From CAWDYA01 sp963806495 (lineage in GTDB: Bacteria > Acidobacteriota > Polarisedimenticolia > JACPZX01 > DASXTC01), in the NCBI GenBank assembly GCA_963806495.1, contig CAWDYA010000004.1:124001-188000 (forward strand): 64,000 nucleotides of DNA, read 5' to 3'. Made by a program: the position numbers and the translations under genes. The notes under the pieces were generated by a model. The model made no database searches and was not told where the DNA came from. It saw only the letters and a list, made by a program, of their open reading frames with translations. Positions 7,664 to 15,895 of the stretch are shown here, in pieces (position 1 is the stretch's first letter; each line of letters begins with the position of its first letter).

Positions 7664-9235
7664 ATGAGATCGACACTCGGGATCACGGTGATCGTGTTGA
7701 TGGCCGGCGGTTCGCTGGCCACCGCTCAGCTCACCGACAGGAAACAGACACCCAACAGGGCCGGTGAGGGGATCAACAAGACGATGCCGGAGGAGGAGGG
7801 GGCGGGACGCGGCGACATCATGACGCCCGACTCGTCGGAATTCATCATCAAGCGCGATCCGTTCCGTGCAATCCGCCGGGGGCGGCAGCTGTTCCAGAGG
7901 AAGTTCACGATGCAGCAGGGTCTCGGCCCGCGCACGCTCGACGGTGTGGGCGACATCGAGCAGGACGCCTCGATCGGGGCGGGAGCGGCGGACAGCTGTG
8001 CGTCCTGCCACGGGCGTCCCCGTGGCGCCGCCGGTTTCGGCGGAGACGTGTTCACGCGGCCCGACGGGCGCGATGCGCCGCACCTGTTCGGCCTGGGGCT
8101 GCAGGAGATGCTTGCCGACGAGATCACGCACGACCTTCGCGCCATCCGTGACGCAGCCCTCGTGAACGCGCGTCTGCGTGGGAAACCGGTCCGACACGGG
8201 CTGACGAGCAAGGGGATCAATTACGGTAGGATCACCGCCTTCCCCGATGGATCGGTGGACACGACGGACGTGAGCGGCGTCGATCCCGACCTGCGCGTTC
8301 GTCCGTTCTTTGCCGAGGGGAGGACCATCTCCATGCGGGAGTTCATCGTGGGCGCCCTCAACGCGGAGATGGGGATCGAGGCGGTGGATCCCGATCTCGA
8401 GACCGCCTCGTCGGGCGGCCGGGTGGTGACTCCGGCGGGGATGGTTCTCGACGGGTCAGTCGACAGGATCGAGGCACCCACGGCTCATGGAGCGTACGAC
8501 GATCCGGACGGGGACGGCGTGGTGAACGAGCTGGATACGTCACTCGTGGATCACATGGAGTTCTACCTGTTGAACTACTTCAGACCCGCGAGCTACCGGC
8601 AGACGCAGTCGACCGCGCGGGGCCGCGTGCGCTTTCTCCAGGCCGGGTGCGCAACATGCCACATTCCCGATCTGACGATTGACCGGGATCGGCGTGTGGC
8701 GGATGTGCAGACCGTCTACGATCCGATCCATGGGATCTTCAACAACCTCTTCTCCACGGCGTCCGCCCGGTTCACGCAGACGGACGACGGCTCGGGGTAT
8801 CCGACGCTGAAGGTGCCTTCGGGACAGCCGTTCGTGGTGAAGGACATCTTCACCGACTTCAAGCGCCACGACCTGGGCCCGGCCTTTCACGAGCGGAACT
8901 TCGACGGGACGATGACCACGCGTTTCATGACCGAGGCGCTGTGGGGGGTGGGATCGACGGCCCCCTACGGCCACGACGGGCGCAGCGTCAACCTGCAGGA
9001 GGTGATCCTGCGCCACGGCGGGGAGGCCGAGGCGTCGCGCGCCCGCTTTGAGGCCCTGCCGGATTCGGCGCGCGACGACCTCGTGGAGTTTCTGCGCAGC
9101 CTGATACTCTTCCCGCCCGACGATACCGCCTCGAACCTGAACCCGGGAGACCCCACGGCCGAGGGCTACCCGCAGCGCGGACACGGCAGCATCGCCCTGA
9201 CCGTTCTGTTCAACGATCCGGATGATCCGGAATGA
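7664..9235 (+). CDS. Di-haem oxidoreductase (DHOR / putative di-haem peroxidase-like), secreted
   Basis: About 523 aa; ATG 7664 with GGAGG 6 nt upstream, then a signal peptide (MRSTLGITVIVLMAGGSLATA). Two c-type haem sites are visible: CASCH in the N-terminal half and CATCH in the C-terminal half. The late VGSTAPYGHDGRSVNLQEVI and ILRHGGEAEASRARF stretches are typical of the DHOR family, which resembles cytochrome c peroxidase/MauG. A calcium-loop-like DDPDGDGVVNELD lies between. It is probably a periplasmic electron-transfer or peroxidase-type enzyme. No cytochrome maturation gene lies nearby. Transcribed alone after the hairpin. Confidence 0.85.
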   Translation: MRSTLGITVIVLMAGGSLATAQLTDRKQTPNRAGEGINKTMPEEEGAGRGDIMTPDSSEFIIKRDPFRAIRRGRQLFQRKFTMQQGLGPRTLDGVGDIEQDASIGAGAADSCASCHGRPRGAAGFGGDVFTRPDGRDAPHLFGLGLQEMLADEITHDLRAIRDAALVNARLRGKPVRHGLTSKGINYGRITAFPDGSVDTTDVSGVDPDLRVRPFFAEGRTISMREFIVGALNAEMGIEAVDPDLETASSGGRVVTPAGMVLDGSVDRIEAPTAHGAYDDPDGDGVVNELDTSLVDHMEFYLLNYFRPASYRQTQSTARGRVRFLQAGCATCHIPDLTIDRDRRVADVQTVYDPIHGIFNNLFSTASARFTQTDDGSGYPTLKVPSGQPFVVKDIFTDFKRHDLGPAFHERNFDGTMTTRFMTEALWGVGSTAPYGHDGRSVNLQEVILRHGGEAEASRARFEALPDSARDDLVEFLRSLILFPPDDTASNLNPGDPTAEGYPQRGHGSIALTVLFNDPDDPE

Positions 9236-9291
9236 GGCTCCTATCTGGCACGGGCGCAAACCGCCCGGCGCATATCGGGCGCTGATTGGAC

Positions 9292-10647
9292 CTACAGTCC
9301 GGGCGTGTCGGGGTGTGCCTCGTCGTATGCGAGGATGTCCGGGTCGTTGATGTGCTCGGCCTTCCACACCATGCCGCGGTGGATGCGGTTCCAGCCGCTC
9401 GGGTGGTCGTACAGGATCCACTCCTCTAGCCTGCCGGGCCTCATCTTGCGGTATTCCGAGGCGTCCAGTGCCGCCTGCGCGAAGCCGTCGGGCTGACGCG
9501 AGGCGACCACGCTGTAGCTGTCGGCCTCGTTTTCCATGGTGCGGATGAGCGTGTTCTGCACGGGCGTCATCACGAACGAGTAGACCGTGAACAGGAAGAT
9601 CAGCAGCGGAAGCCCGGCCACGTCGCCGATGCCCCGGATCCCCCACACGGCGCCACAGCCGGTGCGCACCTTGTCGAAGCTCCATCCCAGGAAGGCAAAG
9701 CCGCCGATGATGATCAGGCCGAACGCGATGATCGTCTTGTACGTATGGTTGAGCACGTAGTGGCCCATCTCGTGCGCCACCACTGCCAGGATCTCCTCGT
9801 CGGAGCGGCCGTCGAGCAGCGTGTCGTTGAGGCTGATCTGCGCCGTGCCGAACAGGCCGCTGACGTGAGCGCTCATGCGCTTGGACTGACGGGAAGCGTC
9901 GAACTCGTAGACATCCGTCGCCGGCACCCCGTTGGCCCGCGCCATCGACAGGATCTCCTGTTTGAGCGGGCTTTCGTCGAGCGGTCTGAATTCGTTGAAG
10001 ACCGGCTCGATGTAGACTGGTGCGATGGCGGCGGCGAACACGATGAAGGCGATGGTGACCAGCGCGCCCCAGAGCCACCAGGTGCGTGGTGCCTTGCGAA
10101 GCACGGCGTACACGGCGGTGATCGCGAGCGTGCCCAGGATCAGGCCGACCGCCAGCTCCTTCGCCTGATCGCCGAGCCAGCCGGCCAGGTCCTGGTTGGA
10201 CATCGCGTACTGGTGCTCGCGGAAGTACGTCTCGTACGCCGTCCAGGGAAGCATGACCAGGGTGGAGATGACGAGGTATCCGGCTCCGTAGATCGCCGTC
10301 TGCAGCCAGCGCCAACGGACGAGCCGCTCGGCTGTGTCGCGCAGGCCGGTCGACAGCCGGGTGCCCAGGAACAGCCAGGCGAGCATCGCGGCGGCCACGA
10401 AGTCCCACAGCAGCAGCCAGTAACCTCCTTCGAAGTAGGCGTCGGACCGCGCGCGCTCCTCGGGAGAGAGCTGCGCGAGATATGCCTCCGTCGCGGCCAC
10501 CGGGTCGAACGGCTGCGCGCTCGCGGCGGGAGAAGCGTTCCCCTGGGGCGAGGCCGGTGCATCCGAAGCCCGCGCCGCGCCCCAGGACGCGAGACAGACG
10601 ACAGCGAGTGCCGGCAGGAGGGCCGCGAGGCGCCGTGGAGGCTTCAT
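9292..10647 (-). CDS. M48 family (Ste24-like) membrane zinc metallopeptidase, copy 1
   Basis: 451 aa. After a signal-like N-terminus come several membrane segments (about residues 76-95, 118-134, 165-182, 192-212), then the cytosolic-face protease domain with the zinc motif HEMGH at 292-296 and the third ligand in ENEAD. Further membrane helices follow (FGLIIIGGFAFLGW, LPLLIFLFTVYSFVM). Family members cleave misfolded or prenylated membrane proteins; here the role is likely membrane protein quality control. Its ATG overlaps the stop of the upstream paralogue (ATGA), with which it shares most residues along the full length, so this is a tandem duplication. Confidence 0.93.
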   Translation of the reverse strand: MKPPRRLAALLPALAVVCLASWGAARASDAPASPQGNASPAASAQPFDPVAATEAYLAQLSPEERARSDAYFEGGYWLLLWDFVAAAMLAWLFLGTRLSTGLRDTAERLVRWRWLQTAIYGAGYLVISTLVMLPWTAYETYFREHQYAMSNQDLAGWLGDQAKELAVGLILGTLAITAVYAVLRKAPRTWWLWGALVTIAFIVFAAAIAPVYIEPVFNEFRPLDESPLKQEILSMARANGVPATDVYEFDASRQSKRMSAHVSGLFGTAQISLNDTLLDGRSDEEILAVVAHEMGHYVLNHTYKTIIAFGLIIIGGFAFLGWSFDKVRTGCGAVWGIRGIGDVAGLPLLIFLFTVYSFVMTPVQNTLIRTMENEADSYSVVASRQPDGFAQAALDASEYRKMRPGRLEEWILYDHPSGWNRIHRGMVWKAEHINDPDILAYDEAHPDTPGL

Positions 10648-12014
10648 CTTCCCGCCGCCTGAAGCGACCTCAAACCCGGCGTGTCGGGATGGGCCGCATC
10701 GTAGGCCGCGATGTCAGCATCATCGATGTGCTCGGCCTTCCATACCATGCAGCGGTGGATCCGGTTGTAGCCGCTCGGGTGGTCATAGAAGATCCACTCT
10801 TCGAGCGGGCCGGGCGTCATCTTGCGGTATTCCGACAGGTGAAGCGCCGCCTGCGCGAAGCCGTCGGGCTGACGCGAGGCGTTCACGCCGTAGTTGTCGG
10901 CCTCGGCTTCCATCGTGCGAATGATCGTGTTCTGCACGGGGGTCAGGACGAACGAGTACGCTGTGAACAGGATCAGCAGCAGCGGCAGCCCCGCGACATC
11001 GCCGATGTCGCGGATCCCCCACCGGGCGCCGAATCCGGCCCGCACCCTGTCGAAGGACCACCTCAGGAAGGCGAAGCCGCCGAGAATGACGAGGCCGATC
11101 GCGACGAGTCCCTTGTACACGTGGTTGAGGACGTAGTGGCCCATCTCGTGACCCAGCACAGAGAGGATCTCCTCCGGGGAGCCGCGGTCCAGCAGGTTGT
11201 CGTTCATGCTGATCTGCACGGTGCCGCCCAGGCCGCTGACGTGGGCGCTCATGCGCTTGGTCTGTCGTGAGGCGTCGAACTGGTAGACATCCGTGGCAGG
11301 GATGCCGTTGGCCCGCGCCATCGACAGGATGTCCTGCTTGAGCGGGCCTTCGTCGAGCGGCTTGAACTGGTTGAAGACCGGCTCGATGTAGACCGGCGCG
11401 ATGGCGGCGGCAAAAATGGAGAACCCGATCGTGACCAGCGCGCCCCACAGCCACCAGGTGCGCGGCGCCCGGCGCAGGACGGCATACACGGCGGTGATGG
11501 CGAGCGTGCCCAGGATGAGGCCCACCGCCAGTCCCTTGCCCTGATCGCCGAGCCAGGCTCCCATGTCCTGGTTGGACATGCCGTACTGATGCTCGCGGAA
11601 GTAACCCTCGTAGGCGCTCCACGGAAGCAGGAACAGCGTGTAGAGAAAGATGTACGACACTCCGTAGATCACCGTCTGCAGCCAGCGCCATCGTGTGAGC
11701 CGCTCGGCGAGGTCGCGCAGCCCGGTCGACAGCCGGGTTCCGAGGAAGAGCCAGGCGACGATCGCCGCGGCGAGGAAATCCCACAGGAGCAGCCAGTAGC
11801 CCCCTTCGAAGTAGGCATCGGATTTGGCCCGTGCTTCGGGCGAGAGTCGGGCGATGTACCCCTCGGTGGCGGCATCCGGATCAAAGTGCGTCGTGCTCGC
11901 CGATGCGGGCACGGCCGACCCGGGGGCGGCCGGGACATCTGCCGCGCCGGCAGCGCCCCATGAGGCGAGACAGACGATCGCCAACGCCGGCAGAATCGCA
12001 TCAACGCGCTTCAT
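10644..12014 (-). CDS. M48 family (Ste24-like) membrane zinc metallopeptidase, copy 2
   Basis: 456 aa from the ATG at 12014, chosen because GGAGGAG lies 6-7 nt upstream; the ATG 36 nt further out lacks this. The architecture matches the adjacent copy: signal-like start, ARSDAYFEGGYW-type N-terminal M48 domain, HEMGH zinc motif preceded by SVLG instead of AVVA, EAEAD third ligand where the neighbour has ENEAD. Both Zn-ligand sets are intact, so both copies look active. First gene of the pair; no other gene joins the unit. Confidence 0.93.
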   Translation of the reverse strand: MKRVDAILPALAIVCLASWGAAGAADVPAAPGSAVPASASTTHFDPDAATEGYIARLSPEARAKSDAYFEGGYWLLLWDFLAAAIVAWLFLGTRLSTGLRDLAERLTRWRWLQTVIYGVSYIFLYTLFLLPWSAYEGYFREHQYGMSNQDMGAWLGDQGKGLAVGLILGTLAITAVYAVLRRAPRTWWLWGALVTIGFSIFAAAIAPVYIEPVFNQFKPLDEGPLKQDILSMARANGIPATDVYQFDASRQTKRMSAHVSGLGGTVQISMNDNLLDRGSPEEILSVLGHEMGHYVLNHVYKGLVAIGLVILGGFAFLRWSFDRVRAGFGARWGIRDIGDVAGLPLLLILFTAYSFVLTPVQNTIIRTMEAEADNYGVNASRQPDGFAQAALHLSEYRKMTPGPLEEWIFYDHPSGYNRIHRCMVWKAEHIDDADIAAYDAAHPDTPGLRSLQAAGR

Positions 12015-12094
12015 GTTCTTCTCCTCCTTCACGGTTGTGCCCGGGTTCATACGGAGCAGAGGGGCGGGAAGTTCCGTCCGGGAGCAGGGCCTGC

Positions 12095-13921
12095 CTAGCT
12101 CGAGATCAGAAGTCGTGCGATGTCGCGATAGCTGCCCTCGAGCCCGCCGGCTCCGGGCTGACGCTCCAGGAACGACATGAGCTCATCGAACGTCCTGCGT
12201 CGAGCTCGTCCGCGGTATGACCGGATCTGACGGAATCTCGTCTCGAGCAGGCTTCTCCGAAGCTCCTCCCGGACGAGCGGGTTCCGCTCGCGGTTCTCTC
12301 CGTCCGTGCGAAGCCGGAACTCCAGCAGCTCCGGCACTCGGGGATCCTCCCAGCACAGGGCGGCCTCGTCGGCGGCCACGAGCCGTGTGATCGGGTCTTC
12401 CGTGATGAGATAGCTCCATATGTAGTGGCAGATGCCGCCTGAGGCCTTGTACATGGTCGGAGCCCGCAGCTCGGTCGCCGGTCTCGAGGTCTTCACGGCG
12501 ATCTTCTTCCAGCGCGGTTCCTGCGAGTCGTTCGGGACTTCGAACGTCATGAGGTAGCCGTTCCGGAGATCGTCGACGGCGGAGATCAGGATCTCGAGGA
12601 AGGCTGCCCTCTCCTCGTGAGCGGACACGTAGTTCCACCGCCCCCCGGTTCGTTCGGCCAGCTTCCGGATCCAGTCGTGGCCGCGACCCTGGTCGTCGAA
12701 CATGGTGGCGGAGGGGAGCGCATAGACGACGGGGTACCGTCTCTCCGTATGCTGGAAGACGTTCGGCACACCGCTGTCCTCTCCCATGCGTATCCGCCCG
12801 GCGACCACCTCGATCGAATCCCGTGCGACTTCCGCGTCCGGGGGCAGGAAGCTCGGCTGGCCACGTCCCGTGAAGACCTCACGCCCACGCGGCAGGACGA
12901 TGATCGCGCGATTCCCGGGGAAGTAGTGCCAGAGCCGTCGCATCGAGTCGAGGGTGGCGTCGGCGTCGGCGCGGCCTGTGGCGGCCCAGGAGGGCGATGG
13001 GGGTGTCAGCATGAACTCGCGGAACCTGTCCCGCTGGGCCGTCGGAAATCCCCGGTCGGCGCGCCAGAAAGGATCCTGCAGCCACTGCGCGGATTGAGCG
13101 TACCGGACGAGGGCGACATCGACTCGCCCGGTCCGTCCCTGCACCTTTGCGGCGAGGTGGTCGAGTCCGTCGAGAAGCACATCGTCCACGAAGGCTGGAT
13201 ACTCATCGGTGAAGCCCGGCTGTCCTCCGCCGGGCTTCAGGAACGAGGAGATATCCACCGCGATGAGGATCTGCAGGGCGTTCGCAGGCGACGGGGGGAT
13301 GAAATCGATGAGAGCCGAATCCTCGATCCTGATCCCCTCCAGACGAATCGAGAACTCGCTCCGGTCCAGATCGGTCACGTACTCGTCCTCACGTCCCGTC
13401 GCGATGACCGTGATGGTGAGCCGATCGGGCGGTCCGGCCCGGACCGACTGGCTCTCCTCGACTCGCTCGCCCAGATGTCTGCGTCCCGAGGAGCGTATGG
13501 AGGCATCCAGGGTCCAGACACTCTTCTCGATGACCCGGCGCGCCCCGTCCGGCTCGATCAAGTGAACCTTCAAGGTGACCAGGACACCTCGCAGGTCCTC
13601 TCGGAGATCGACATCGAAGGTGCCTTCTCCGGAACGCGCAATCGGCGTGTAGTCGACGAACAGCTCGGTTCCGTCGACACGCCCTGAAACGCAGTCCTTC
13701 CGCGACCCGGCGATCGGCCAGAAGGACAAGCGGCCGTAGAGCAGGCTCTCGGGAAGCAGGCGCAGCGGGTGGTTCGACACCGAATCCCGGTAGGCTATGG
13801 CGATGCTGTCGGTATCCGGGCAGGCGGGAAAGCGGCCGGGGGCCGGCAGCTCATCCGGGTGTGCCTGCACGGGAGGCAGGGCGAGCAGCACCAGGTACAG
13901 CATGATCGACGGCAGGAGCAC
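12095..13921 (-). CDS. VWFA-related secreted protein (Acidobacterial VWFA-related family)
   Basis: 608 aa starting at GTG 13921, with GAGG 8 nt upstream, then a hydrophobic signal peptide (IMLYLVLLALPPVQA). The middle resembles the VWFA-related family abundant in Acidobacteriota: a DRLTITVIATGREDEYVTDL segment (its usual lead-in strand), then ALQILIAVDISSFLK. The MIDAS motif DxSxS is changed to DISSF, so metal binding may be altered. Then come NRAIIVLPRGREVFTGRG and a C-terminal KIAVKTSRP strand region. The last 100 residues are charged and unlike the family. Probably an envelope or exported protein of unknown partner. Confidence 0.78.
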   Translation of the reverse strand: MLLPSIMLYLVLLALPPVQAHPDELPAPGRFPACPDTDSIAIAYRDSVSNHPLRLLPESLLYGRLSFWPIAGSRKDCVSGRVDGTELFVDYTPIARSGEGTFDVDLREDLRGVLVTLKVHLIEPDGARRVIEKSVWTLDASIRSSGRRHLGERVEESQSVRAGPPDRLTITVIATGREDEYVTDLDRSEFSIRLEGIRIEDSALIDFIPPSPANALQILIAVDISSFLKPGGGQPGFTDEYPAFVDDVLLDGLDHLAAKVQGRTGRVDVALVRYAQSAQWLQDPFWRADRGFPTAQRDRFREFMLTPPSPSWAATGRADADATLDSMRRLWHYFPGNRAIIVLPRGREVFTGRGQPSFLPPDAEVARDSIEVVAGRIRMGEDSGVPNVFQHTERRYPVVYALPSATMFDDQGRGHDWIRKLAERTGGRWNYVSAHEERAAFLEILISAVDDLRNGYLMTFEVPNDSQEPRWKKIAVKTSRPATELRAPTMYKASGGICHYIWSYLITEDPITRLVAADEAALCWEDPRVPELLEFRLRTDGENRERNPLVREELRRSLLETRFRQIRSYRGRARRRTFDELMSFLERQPGAGGLEGSYRDIARLLISS

Positions 13922-13980
13922 CGCGGAACCTCATCGAAAACGGCACCTCTTGCCACGATATCATGGCCGACAGGCTCGAC

Positions 13981-14012
13981 AAACCAAAGGAGCCGCCCCC
14001 CAGCGGCGGCTC
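13981..14012 (-). terminator. Leftward hairpin terminator candidate for the sigma/YCII operon
   Basis: Arms 13990-13997 and 14005-14012 form an 8-bp GC stem with a 7-nt loop. Read leftward it is followed by CTTTGGTTTG, an interrupted T tract, 38 nt beyond the YCII gene stop. Moderate strength only. Confidence 0.5.
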
Positions 14013-14049
14013 GACCCTCGAGACGCCGCCCGGAGGGTGAGAGCCGCGC

Positions 14050-14652
14050 TCAGACGGCATCGATCGGCCGGATCTCGATCCGACCGCCGTGCAGCAGGTG
14101 AGGACAGCCACGCGCGGCTGCGACGGCGGCCTCGTAGCTGTCCGCCGAGATGATGAAGAACCCGGCGACCGAATCGCCCGCCGGCAGAGCGCTCGAGCTC
14201 ACGCCACCGCCGGCCCGGCCCGGCAGCAGCACCGATCCGCCGGCCTCGAGTTTTTCGCCCGTGACGAAGTGGCCGGCCTGCGCGAGTCCGCGGGCCCATT
14301 GCCGGTATTCCTCGACGCGCTCGGGGGCGTGCCCGGCCGGGGCCGCGTCGTAGTTCTCGTCCTCGTGAAGAAGGAGCATGAACCGGGGCGAGCCGGAGTC
14401 CACGGGAACCGGCCGGCCGGCCCGCTCGACCGCCATCCCGGCGACGAACAGCAGGGTCCCGGCTGCCAGGGCCGCCGCCCACCGTCCCGGGCCGCCCCAT
14501 CGCGTCCCGCCCGCTCTCGCCAGCAGGTGCCGGGAGTGGAGCGCCGCAACGACCTGATCTTCCAGTGCCGCAGCGGGTGGGGTTTCCTCGCGCAGGGATG
14601 CGTAGGCCTCCCGCTCGGCCTCGCTCAGCTCATCGTTCGGTTCGGTGGTCAT
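14050..14652 (-). CDS. Membrane-anchored anti-sigma-like protein with YCII-related C-terminal domain
   Basis: 200 aa. ATG at 14652 with AGGAGG about 9 nt upstream; it overlaps the end of the ECF sigma gene by 23 nt. Residues 1-60 are acidic and charged, like a small anti-sigma cytoplasmic region, but I see no zinc-binding HxxxCxxC. One membrane helix follows (WAAALAAGTLLFVAGMAV). The exported part has FMLLLHEDENYD, a helix, LAQAGHFVTGEKL and VAGFFIISADSYEAAVAAAR then GGRIEIRPI. That is the ferredoxin-like fold of YCII/DGPF proteins, which normally stand alone in the cytoplasm beside ECF sigma genes. The fusion of membrane anchor and YCII domain beside a sigma gene is unusual. Anti-sigma function is inference from position and topology. 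Confidence 0.7.
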   Translation of the reverse strand: MTTEPNDELSEAEREAYASLREETPPAAALEDQVVAALHSRHLLARAGGTRWGGPGRWAAALAAGTLLFVAGMAVERAGRPVPVDSGSPRFMLLLHEDENYDAAPAGHAPERVEEYRQWARGLAQAGHFVTGEKLEAGGSVLLPGRAGGGVSSSALPAGDSVAGFFIISADSYEAAVAAARGCPHLLHGGRIEIRPIDAV

Positions 14653-15205
14653 CTGCTGGTTCCTCCTCGCGGGGCCGGGCTGGTTGTTGCCGGCCCAGCC
14701 GGACACGCACGGCGGCCCTCGCGTGCGACAACTGGCTCTTCGATGTTCCCTCGTTGATCCCGAGCAGCCCGGCGATCTCCCGGTGGCCGTACCCCTCGAT
14801 GTCGTGCAGGATCAGCACCTCACGGTATCCGTCGGGCAGGGAGGCGACGGCACGCTCCAGATCGATCCGCTCCGGCACGTTCCCCGTATCCCCCGACAGG
14901 CCGCCGCCGGGCCCGTCCTCGCCGAGAGCCTCCGGGAGGCGCTGCTCCCGCCGGGTTTCCCTCGAGCAGTTGATCAGGATCCCGGTCAGCCAGGTCCGCA
15001 GGCTGGAGCGCCACCGGAACCCCTCCAGACGTTTGATCGCGCGGATCCAGGTGGTCTGGATGATGTCGTCGGCCGCCTGCACGTCTCCCCGGTGCAGCCG
15101 GCGGGCTATCCGATGCAGCGCCGGCGTGTGCGCGCGGTAAAGCTCCCGGAAAGCCCGCTCGTCCCGGCTCCTCAGGAAAGCGCTCACGAGCCCTCGGTCG
15201 GCCAT
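14630..15205 (-). CDS. ECF-type RNA polymerase sigma factor
   Basis: 191 aa. Region 2 is seen in ERAFRELYRAHTPALHRIAR and ADDIIQTTWIRAIKRLEGF; RWRSSLRTWLTGILINCSRE completes it. Region 4 is in LPDGYREVLILHDIEGYGHR and EIAGLLGINEGTSKSQLSHA. A 30-residue Gly/Pro-rich linker joins them. The ATG 15205 lies 2 bp after the stop of the DUF1579-like gene; GTG 15211 is an alternative. It overlaps the YCII membrane gene, which probably controls it. Directs transcription of an unknown envelope-response regulon. Confidence 0.88.
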   Translation of the reverse strand: MADRGLVSAFLRSRDERAFRELYRAHTPALHRIARRLHRGDVQAADDIIQTTWIRAIKRLEGFRWRSSLRTWLTGILINCSRETRREQRLPEALGEDGPGGGLSGDTGNVPERIDLERAVASLPDGYREVLILHDIEGYGHREIAGLLGINEGTSKSQLSHARAAVRVRLGRQQPARPREEEPADDHRTER

Positions 15206-15207
15206 CG

Positions 15208-15745
15208 TCACTTGATGCGTTCGAACGTGATCTCTTCCATCCAGCGCTCCGTTCCTCCCTCGTACCAGGTCCACCGGGAGGAGAAGTGGTCCGCGTCCAC
15301 AAGGTGGTACAGCGCCTTGTCCATGTGTCCCTCGTCGCGGGAGGCGAGGTTGCCGCCGTCGATGAAGGTAAAGAGGATTCGATTGGCCGCCCTCGCCGGG
15401 GCCGGTTGCCTCCATGCGCGGCTGGTTGCCCGCGACGCAGTAGTGAGTCAGGAGCAGTCTGTCACGGTCCCGGGTGATCGTGGTAACCATCGTCTCTCCC
15501 GGGTGCGCGTCGAACTGCGAGGTGAAGACCAGCGCGCTGCCCTTCGCGATCGCCCGGACCGACACGCGGTCCTCCCATCCCTTCGTGCTGCGTCCCCGCC
15601 ACTCGCCCTCCAGCGTCCTGAGCTGCTCGAATGCCGCGGCCACGGCCGGCTGCCCCGGCTCTGCAGCCGCCGCTCCGCCCGGTGCCGCGGCTGCCAGAAA
15701 GAGCGCCAGAACCGCCCCGGCGTGTCCGATCCTCAGATTAGTCAT
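15208..15745 (-). CDS. Secreted DUF1579-like (lipocalin-type) protein, frameshifted
   Basis: Starts at ATG 15745 with GGAGG 8 nt upstream and a signal peptide (AVLALFLAAAAPGGAAAA). FEQLRTLEGEWRGRSTKGWE and LLLTHYCVAGNQPRM match a family of small secreted beta-barrel proteins, annotated DUF1579-like. At about 15398-15405 the frame shifts by one base in a GC run; the other frame then reads NRILFTFIDGGNLASRDEGH and ends with WYEGGTERWMEEITFERIK. The corrected protein is about 179 aa and complete, so the indel is probably a sequencing error. First gene of the sigma/YCII unit, 2 bp from the sigma start. Ligand unknown. Confidence 0.68.
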
Positions 15746-15800
15746 GAGTGTCACCTCCATACCATGAGTGCCGGCAGGGTCCGAAACGGTTGCATCACTT

Positions 15801-15836
15801 CTCACGAACTCCTCACACCGCGCTCATGCTCCTCAC
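15801..15836 (+). promoter_or_regulatory. CTCAC direct repeats with 11-bp period, candidate CreB-type (cre-tag-like) operator
   Basis: CTCAC occurs at 15801, 15812 and 15832, with CTCAT at 15823. The first three copies are exactly 11 bp apart (5 + 6 nt). The E. coli CreB site is TTCAC-N6-TTCAC, so spacing and four of five bases agree. The array lies 60-95 bp upstream of the VIT-VWA start, and the cluster encodes a CreB-like regulator. Regulation is inference; I found no convincing -10 box downstream. Confidence 0.55.
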
Positions 15837-15895
15837 ATGGGGGCGCTGTAGCTTCCTGATCGGACGGCGTTTCGCTGTCGAAGGAGGCCATGGCC

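Noticed and set aside
9236..9291. Short inverted repeat between the di-haem gene and the first M48 gene as a terminator
   Set aside because: Arms of four bases only and no T-run.
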